From Caldifarciminota bacterium (GTDB taxonomy: Bacteria > WOR-3 > Hydrothermia > UBA1063 > CAJXJZ01), in assembly GCA_027073945.1 (NCBI GenBank), contig JALTEL010000315.1, forward strand, positions 1 through 7,894: DNA of 7,894 nt. Reading direction: 5' to 3'. A program made the translations under genes and the position numbers. Below are positions 4,036 through 7,894 of the stretch, one piece after another. How positions within the stretch are numbered: position 1 is the stretch's first letter; each line of letters opens with the position of its first letter. The notes beneath the pieces are model-generated. The model did not search any database and was not told the DNA's origin. It saw nothing but the letters and a program-made list of their open reading frames with translations.

Positions 4036-5874
4036 ATGAAACTCAGTAAGAAATTGAAATTGATTGATGTTATAAGCATTGCTTCCGGGGCAATGATAAG
4101 TTCAGGCCTTTTTATATTACCCGGCGTTGCCCATGCCAGAGCAGGACCTGCTGTGGTGGTATCATATTTTTTATCAGGTCTGCTTGCTATGACAGGTATG
4201 CTCAGTATAGCAGAGCTTGTCACTGCAATGCCAAAGGCTGGTGGAGACTATTTCTTTATAAGCAGAAGTATGGGGCCGGGAGTTGGCAGTATTTCCGGTT
4301 TGTTAAGCTGGTTCGCACTATCATTAAAGAGTGCCTTTGCCCTTGTGGGCATGGCTGCGTTTGCAGCTATATTGATGCAGGTAAATATTAAAGTTGTTGC
4401 CGTTATCCTTCTATTGTTTTTTATTGCAATAAATATGGTAGGAGTGAAAGAGGCAAGTAAATTTCAGGTTATGTTGGTCACAGGTCTTGTACTTTTGCTT
4501 GTGTTTTATATATTCAAAGGGTTGCCAGTGGTAAAATTCAGTAATTTTGAACCTTTTGCTCCCAATGGACTATCTGCAATCATAGGAACAGCCGGATTTG
4601 TTTTTGTGTCCTATGGTGGATTGTTAAAGGTTGCCAGTGTTGCCGAAGAGGTTCAAAACCCTGGTAAGATTATTCCGCTTGGTTTGATACTGTCTCTGTT
4701 GATAGTTACAATACTTTATTCTCTTGTGGTACTTGTTACTACAGGTGTATTGGGGGCATCGAAATTGGATAATAGCTTGACTCCTATTACAGAAGGGGCA
4801 GGTGCTGCTATGGGAAAGACCGGAAGTATAGTTATGAGCATTGCAGCTATTCTTGCTTTTATCTCAACTGCAAATGCGGGTATAATGTCAGCGTCAAGGT
4901 ACCCTCTTGCTCTGAGCAGGGATGGAATTTTCCCTCCTGTAATTGCAAAAGTGAGTAGGAAAACTCATGTGCCCTATGTTGCTGTGATTATTACAGGTAT
5001 CTTTATGTGTTTTGCCCTTTTGCTAAACCTTAAAGTTTTGATAGAAGCCGCTTCAACGGTATTAATCTTGACTTATATTCTGTCCTGCATATCTGTAATA
5101 GTGCTGAGGGAGAGTAGGGTACAGAACTATAGACCCGTGTTTAAATCTCCTCTATATCCGTATATTCAAGTAATCGGTATATTGGGTTTCGGATTTATTC
5201 TTGTGGATATGGGCAGAGACTCGTTGATCATAACCGTAGTGCTAATTGTAATAAGCCTTCTGGTTTATTTTATATACGGGAAAAGACATTCAAAGCAGGA
5301 ATTTGCCTTGCTGCATCTTGTTGAAAGAATAACAGCCAAAGAATTTGCAAGTGGGGAATTGGAAAACGAGTTAAAGGATATTATTTTTGAACGGGATAAT
5401 ATTGTTAAAGATAGATTTGACGAACTTTTGGAGGATGCGATATATTTTGATTTTGCACAGAATGTTACTTTTACCGATTTTTTGAATGTTGTTTCACGAG
5501 AACTCAGCGGAAGCACAGGTCTATCCGCCGAATTTATCAGAAAATTAATTTTAAAAAGAGAAGAACAGGGAAGTACTGTTATAAGAAAGGGGATAGCAAT
5601 ACCACATATTATTTTACCTGACACTGAGCATATTTTTAAAATGGCAATTGCGCGTTCAATTACGGGAATTACATTTCCTGAGATTGAAGAGCCTGTACAT
5701 GCCGTATTTGTGCTTGCAGGCTCTCTAAACGAGCGGAATTTTCATCTTATTGTTCTGTCAGCAATTGCGCAGATAATCCAGAGTGAAAAATTTGAAGAAA
5801 ATTGGTATAATGCAAAAGATGTGGAGAGGATTAAAGATTTGCTGCTTCTCGGAAAGAGAAGGAGATTAATCTGA
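4036..5874 (+). CDS. APC-superfamily amino-acid permease fused to a PTS EIIA type-2 domain
   Basis: 612 residues in two parts. Residues 1-415 form a 12-TM APC transporter. TM1 carries SGAMISSGLFILPG (17-30), TM6 carries FVFVSYGGLLKVASVAEE followed by QNPGKIIP (207-214), and TM8 carries NAGIMSASRYPLALSRDGIFP, all family hallmarks. After a charged, probably helical linker (415-460), residues about 462-610 match a PTS EIIA type-2 (mannitol/fructose/nitrogen-type) domain. GIAIPH (519-524) places the phospho-acceptor at His524, and NFHLIVLSAIAQII (568-581) is the second conserved block. APC proteins exchange or import amino acids; EIIA domains are phosphorylated by HPr-like proteins. A phosphorylation-controlled transporter is therefore plausible but inferred; no EI, HPr or EIIB gene is nearby. 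The start is set by AGGAG four bases upstream and by APC alignment at the N-terminus. It is a single-gene unit, divergent from the lipoprotein and convergent with panE. Confidence 0.9.
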   Translation: MKLSKKLKLIDVISIASGAMISSGLFILPGVAHARAGPAVVVSYFLSGLLAMTGMLSIAELVTAMPKAGGDYFFISRSMGPGVGSISGLLSWFALSLKSAFALVGMAAFAAILMQVNIKVVAVILLLFFIAINMVGVKEASKFQVMLVTGLVLLLVFYIFKGLPVVKFSNFEPFAPNGLSAIIGTAGFVFVSYGGLLKVASVAEEVQNPGKIIPLGLILSLLIVTILYSLVVLVTTGVLGASKLDNSLTPITEGAGAAMGKTGSIVMSIAAILAFISTANAGIMSASRYPLALSRDGIFPPVIAKVSRKTHVPYVAVIITGIFMCFALLLNLKVLIEAASTVLILTYILSCISVIVLRESRVQNYRPVFKSPLYPYIQVIGILGFGFILVDMGRDSLIITVVLIVISLLVYFIYGKRHSKQEFALLHLVERITAKEFASGELENELKDIIFERDNIVKDRFDELLEDAIYFDFAQNVTFTDFLNVVSRELSGSTGLSAEFIRKLILKREEQGSTVIRKGIAIPHIILPDTEHIFKMAIARSITGITFPEIEEPVHAVFVLAGSLNERNFHLIVLSAIAQIIQSEKFEENWYNAKDVERIKDLLLLGKRRRLI

Positions 5875-5884
5875 AGTTAAGCTA

Positions 5885-6811
5885 TCAGGATTTCAGATAT
5901 TTGTTTTGTATAGCACATATTAAGTGATATAATATATTGAAGTTTGGCGTATTCACCTTGTATTCCTTTGCTATTTTGAGCAAATAGCCCAGAATATCTT
6001 CTATTTCGGTTTTTCTTTTCCATTCTATGTCCTGGAGCATTGAGGATTTATTCTCGGCACTTTTTTCAATTGACTTTACCACAGTTTTTTGAAACTTATC
6101 CGGCTCTATCGATACATTGATTTTATTTGCAATCTCTATAAGTTCCTCTATTAATAGTGTAACTATTGTGAAACTCGGCTGATTGTATAAGAGATATCCG
6201 TTTTTAGTACCTAAAATGGCGGTTATGGGATTTACAATACTGTTTATAAATAGTTTTGTGTACAAAACTCTAAATGGTTCTTTTTCAATTCGGACATCAA
6301 AGCCTGATTTTGATAATATGGACTTGATTTCATTCAGATCTTTTGTAAGTTGAAAACTTGTGAGAATATTTTTCCCTTTGCCTGTATGTCTTATCTGATT
6401 GAGGGAAAAAGAAAATGCAGCATCGTACATGGATAAAATAGCATGCCTTTCTGCGCCGAAAATTTTTGAAATTTTAATATGGCATTCCATTCCATTTTGC
6501 ATGGTGATTATGCCCGTGTTTTTGGGTATAATCCCGGCGATTTTTTCAGCCGCATTGATAAGGTCATAGGCTTTTGTGGCAAATATTGCATAGTCTGCCT
6601 CGATTGGGGTTTTGAGCTCATCAAACAGGTATATATTGTCAAAATGGCTTACGTAATGTTTTTCTCCTTCAAACAATGCAATTCCTTCCCTTTTGATAAT
6701 TTCTGCTCTCAATGGATTTCGAACTACAAAATCTACATTATAACCGGCCTTACTCAATTTCACACCAAGCAAAGAGCCCATAGCTCCCTGACCAACAATC
6801 AGAATTTTCAT
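5885..6811 (-). CDS. panE: Ketopantoate reductase (2-dehydropantoate 2-reductase, ApbA/PanE family)
   Basis: 308 residues, normal for the family. It would reduce 2-dehydropantoate to pantoate with NADPH in the cytosolic pantothenate/CoA pathway. The Rossmann motif is IVGQGAMGSLLG (5-16). FATKAYD (K80) and MQNGME (N106) line the cofactor and active site. RVLYTKLFINSIVNPITAI (181-199) supplies the probable catalytic Lys186 with N190 and N194. SSMLQDIEWKRKTEIEDILG (256-275) supplies S257 and the conserved acidic E269. All key residues expected from the E. coli enzyme are present, so it should be active, though some ApbA/PanE-fold proteins use other oxo-acids. AGGAG at 6819-6823, seven bases upstream, fixes the start. 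The ATG overlaps the lipid kinase stop (ATGA), indicating coupling. The gene ends 10 bases from the convergent permease stop. Confidence 0.9.
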   Translation of the reverse strand: MKILIVGQGAMGSLLGVKLSKAGYNVDFVVRNPLRAEIIKREGIALFEGEKHYVSHFDNIYLFDELKTPIEADYAIFATKAYDLINAAEKIAGIIPKNTGIITMQNGMECHIKISKIFGAERHAILSMYDAAFSFSLNQIRHTGKGKNILTSFQLTKDLNEIKSILSKSGFDVRIEKEPFRVLYTKLFINSIVNPITAILGTKNGYLLYNQPSFTIVTLLIEELIEIANKINVSIEPDKFQKTVVKSIEKSAENKSSMLQDIEWKRKTEIEDILGYLLKIAKEYKVNTPNFNILYHLICAIQNKYLKS

Positions 6812-7707
6812 ACAAGTACTCCTATCATTTTGGGAGAGATTGATATATCAAATATCTTTTCCTCTGTTTTTAGTTCACCGTCAACATGATAAAATAGTTT
6901 CCTATCCAGATTTATTCTTATATGTTTTGCTTTTGTATAAAAAACCTGCTTTCTTTTTATAAAAGTCCCTTTCATAACCTCCCACAATGTTCTTAAGAAT
7001 AGAATCGCATTAACACTTTCTATGGCAGTTAAATCAAGCAGGTTATCCTTCATGGAAGAAAGCGGAAAGAGCTTGTATCCGCCTCCAAGGTATTTTCCAT
7101 TGCCTGCATCTAAAAGCATGAAAGATCCTGTTCTTTGTATTGTATTTTCCAGATTCTTTATAATAAGTTCTGCTTTAAAGGCTTTAAAGTTGAAGAAGCT
7201 GTATATTACAGATGCAGTGTAGAGCATATCACCATGAAACAGTTTAAATTTTTTAAGGTTTTTTAGGACATCTCCGTCAAATCCGATTCCCATACCATTC
7301 AAAAAATGTACAGTAGTGCTCTGTGTCTTCACAAACCCGACATCTATTTTAGGACAGCTCTTTCTGGCAAGTAATTGTTCTATGCGTTCAATCTTAAATT
7401 TTCTGTTTGTCATTGAATTATATAGGTCATTCCCGGTGCCTGCTGGTACAGGCATCAATACAGCTGGACTATGCTTCTGAATAATTGGTTTTGCCACGGC
7501 ATTTAATGTTCCATCACCGCCAACGGTTATCAAGGTATCAATGCCCTGCTCCAATTTCCTGGCAACATCCTTCTGCATGTTAATTTTGGAGCTGTTGTCT
7601 ATAAATACATGTTTAATGCCATTCGCTCTCAAAAAATTGCGAACTTGAATACCTATCATTCTTGCCTTTCCTTTTCCTGCAGTGTTATTTATAACCAGCC
7701 CTACCAT
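6808..7707 (-). CDS. Diacylglycerol kinase-like lipid kinase (DgkB/YegS/BmrU family)
   Basis: 299 residues, the usual length for soluble bacterial DAGK-catalytic-domain proteins. It would phosphorylate a lipid such as diacylglycerol at the inner face of the membrane with ATP. LVINNTAGKGKA (4-15) is the N-terminal nucleotide-loop segment, TVGGDGTLNAV (61-71) the GGDGT motif, and PVPAGTGNDL (86-95) the second nucleotide motif. NGMGIGFDGDVL (137-148) and GGGYKLFPLSSMKDNLLDL (208-226) come from the C-terminal beta-rich domain, and YHVDGE (273-278) holds the conserved DGE near the active site. In the metal-site region the common D-D-G-x-L-D appears as K-D-N-L-L-D, a mild deviation. No membrane segments are evident. 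The start overlaps the end of an upstream gene by seven bases; the stop overlaps panE by four. The exact lipid substrate is not decidable. Confidence 0.88.
   Translation of the reverse strand: MVGLVINNTAGKGKARMIGIQVRNFLRANGIKHVFIDNSSKINMQKDVARKLEQGIDTLITVGGDGTLNAVAKPIIQKHSPAVLMPVPAGTGNDLYNSMTNRKFKIERIEQLLARKSCPKIDVGFVKTQSTTVHFLNGMGIGFDGDVLKNLKKFKLFHGDMLYTASVIYSFFNFKAFKAELIIKNLENTIQRTGSFMLLDAGNGKYLGGGYKLFPLSSMKDNLLDLTAIESVNAILFLRTLWEVMKGTFIKRKQVFYTKAKHIRINLDRKLFYHVDGELKTEEKIFDISISPKMIGVLV
6819..6823 (-). promoter_or_regulatory. Shine-Dalgarno of panE inside the lipid kinase gene
   Basis: AGGAG on the minus strand, seven bases before the panE ATG, lies within the last codons of the lipid kinase gene. 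Together with the ATGA overlap it points to reinitiation or direct loading of ribosomes at panE. Confidence 0.65.
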
Positions 7708-7894
7708 TGTAGTTTAATAAAAAGGCTATCAGTGGGAAGATGTCTATCCAGTCTTGCCCAAACACTTTTTTTACCAGCACCGAGAGAAAGGAAGTATTTT
7801 TTTACCGAAAGAGCCATTTTTGACCCTCTGCGAACTTTTGGATTGATTATCACAAGAATTGAATCATATTTTGTATTGCTGAAATTTGCATATA
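7701..7894 (-). CDS. C-terminal end of an unidentified protein, runs off the window
   Basis: An open frame enters from the right edge and ends with TAG at 7701-7703, giving about 63 residues. It includes SNTKYDSILVIINPK and later KKSVWARLDRHLPTDSLFIK, ending in LQW. The pattern of a hydrophobic strand ending in I-N-P, more strands, and a final short strand near the terminus loosely recalls the C-terminal beta domain of GH13-type glycoside hydrolases, but the match is too weak to name a function. The stop overlaps the lipid kinase start by seven bases, and the lipid kinase has no obvious Shine-Dalgarno of its own, so the two are probably translationally coupled. An internal ATG (38 codons) is less likely to be the true start because conserved-looking sequence lies upstream of it. 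Confidence 0.6.
   Translation of the reverse strand, partial: YANFSNTKYDSILVIINPKVRRGSKMALSVKKYFLSLGAGKKSVWARLDRHLPTDSLFIKLQW

Noticed and set aside
5845..5861. CTTCTC-GGAAA-GAGAAG hairpin near the end of the permease gene as a terminator
   Set aside because: The stem is only 6 bp, lies within codons before the stop, and no T-tract follows on either strand.
1..7894. CRISPR array, insertion sequence, phage, toxin-antitoxin or defence system
   Set aside because: No spaced direct repeats, transposase, integrase, terminal inverted repeats or defence-type domains were found; all substantial genes match chromosomal families or are small unknowns.
7701..7894. Reading the partial right-edge gene as a second, broken diacylglycerol kinase because of ILVIINPK near its start
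   Set aside because: Only this short N-P strand is similar; no glycine-rich kinase motif follows and the frame ends soon after, so a degenerate duplicate is not supported.

Overview
The window reads as ordinary bacterial chromosome: AT-rich, densely packed, with Shine-Dalgarno sequences (AGGAG-type), sigma70-like promoters, a lipoprotein signal, two tRNA genes without encoded CCA, and many overlapping gene ends. A secreted protein with a gingipain/C25-like propeptide, a DNA-repair endonuclease Q, a Trm112-like zinc ribbon and an APC permease fused to a PTS EIIA domain together suggest an anaerobic FCB-type or candidate-phylum bacterium (WOR-3- or Cloacimonetes-like). This placement is inference; no marker gene here fixes the taxonomy.

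Layout, in three blocks. (1) Positions 3809 down to 1, minus strand: one long, nearly gapless transcription unit. It begins with a promoter at 3845-3873, then a small repeat-bearing lipoprotein, tRNA-Ala(GGC), tRNA-Leu(UAG), a BtuF-like periplasmic binding protein, a SAM-dependent methyltransferase, an endonuclease Q-type PHP protein, a Trm112-like protein, and the first 128 residues of a secreted protein that runs off the left edge. Largest gap between genes is 30 bases. (2) Positions 4036-5874, plus strand: a single gene for a 12-TM APC-superfamily permease carrying a cytosolic PTS EIIA type-2 domain with its phospho-acceptor histidine. Its promoter region is divergent from block 1 and contains a 13-bp palindrome over the -10 box. 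(3) Positions 7894 down to 5885, minus strand: the C-terminal end of an unidentified gene, a diacylglycerol-kinase-like lipid kinase, and a ketopantoate reductase (panE), joined by 7- and 4-base overlaps. It converges on the permease gene with only 10 bases between the stop codons.

Functions are mixed: translation (two tRNAs, Trm112), DNA repair (EndoQ), cobalamin or metal-chelate binding (BtuF-like), CoA precursor synthesis (PanE), lipid phosphorylation and amino-acid transport. I see no CRISPR, insertion sequence, phage, toxin-antitoxin or defence cassette. The points most worth following are the permease-EIIA fusion, the tRNA pair inside a protein-coding operon, EndoQ with a possible clamp-binding tail, and the 45-bp duplication in the lipoprotein gene. 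No stretch over 300 bases lacks a gene; the longest is the 226-base divergent region 3810-4035.
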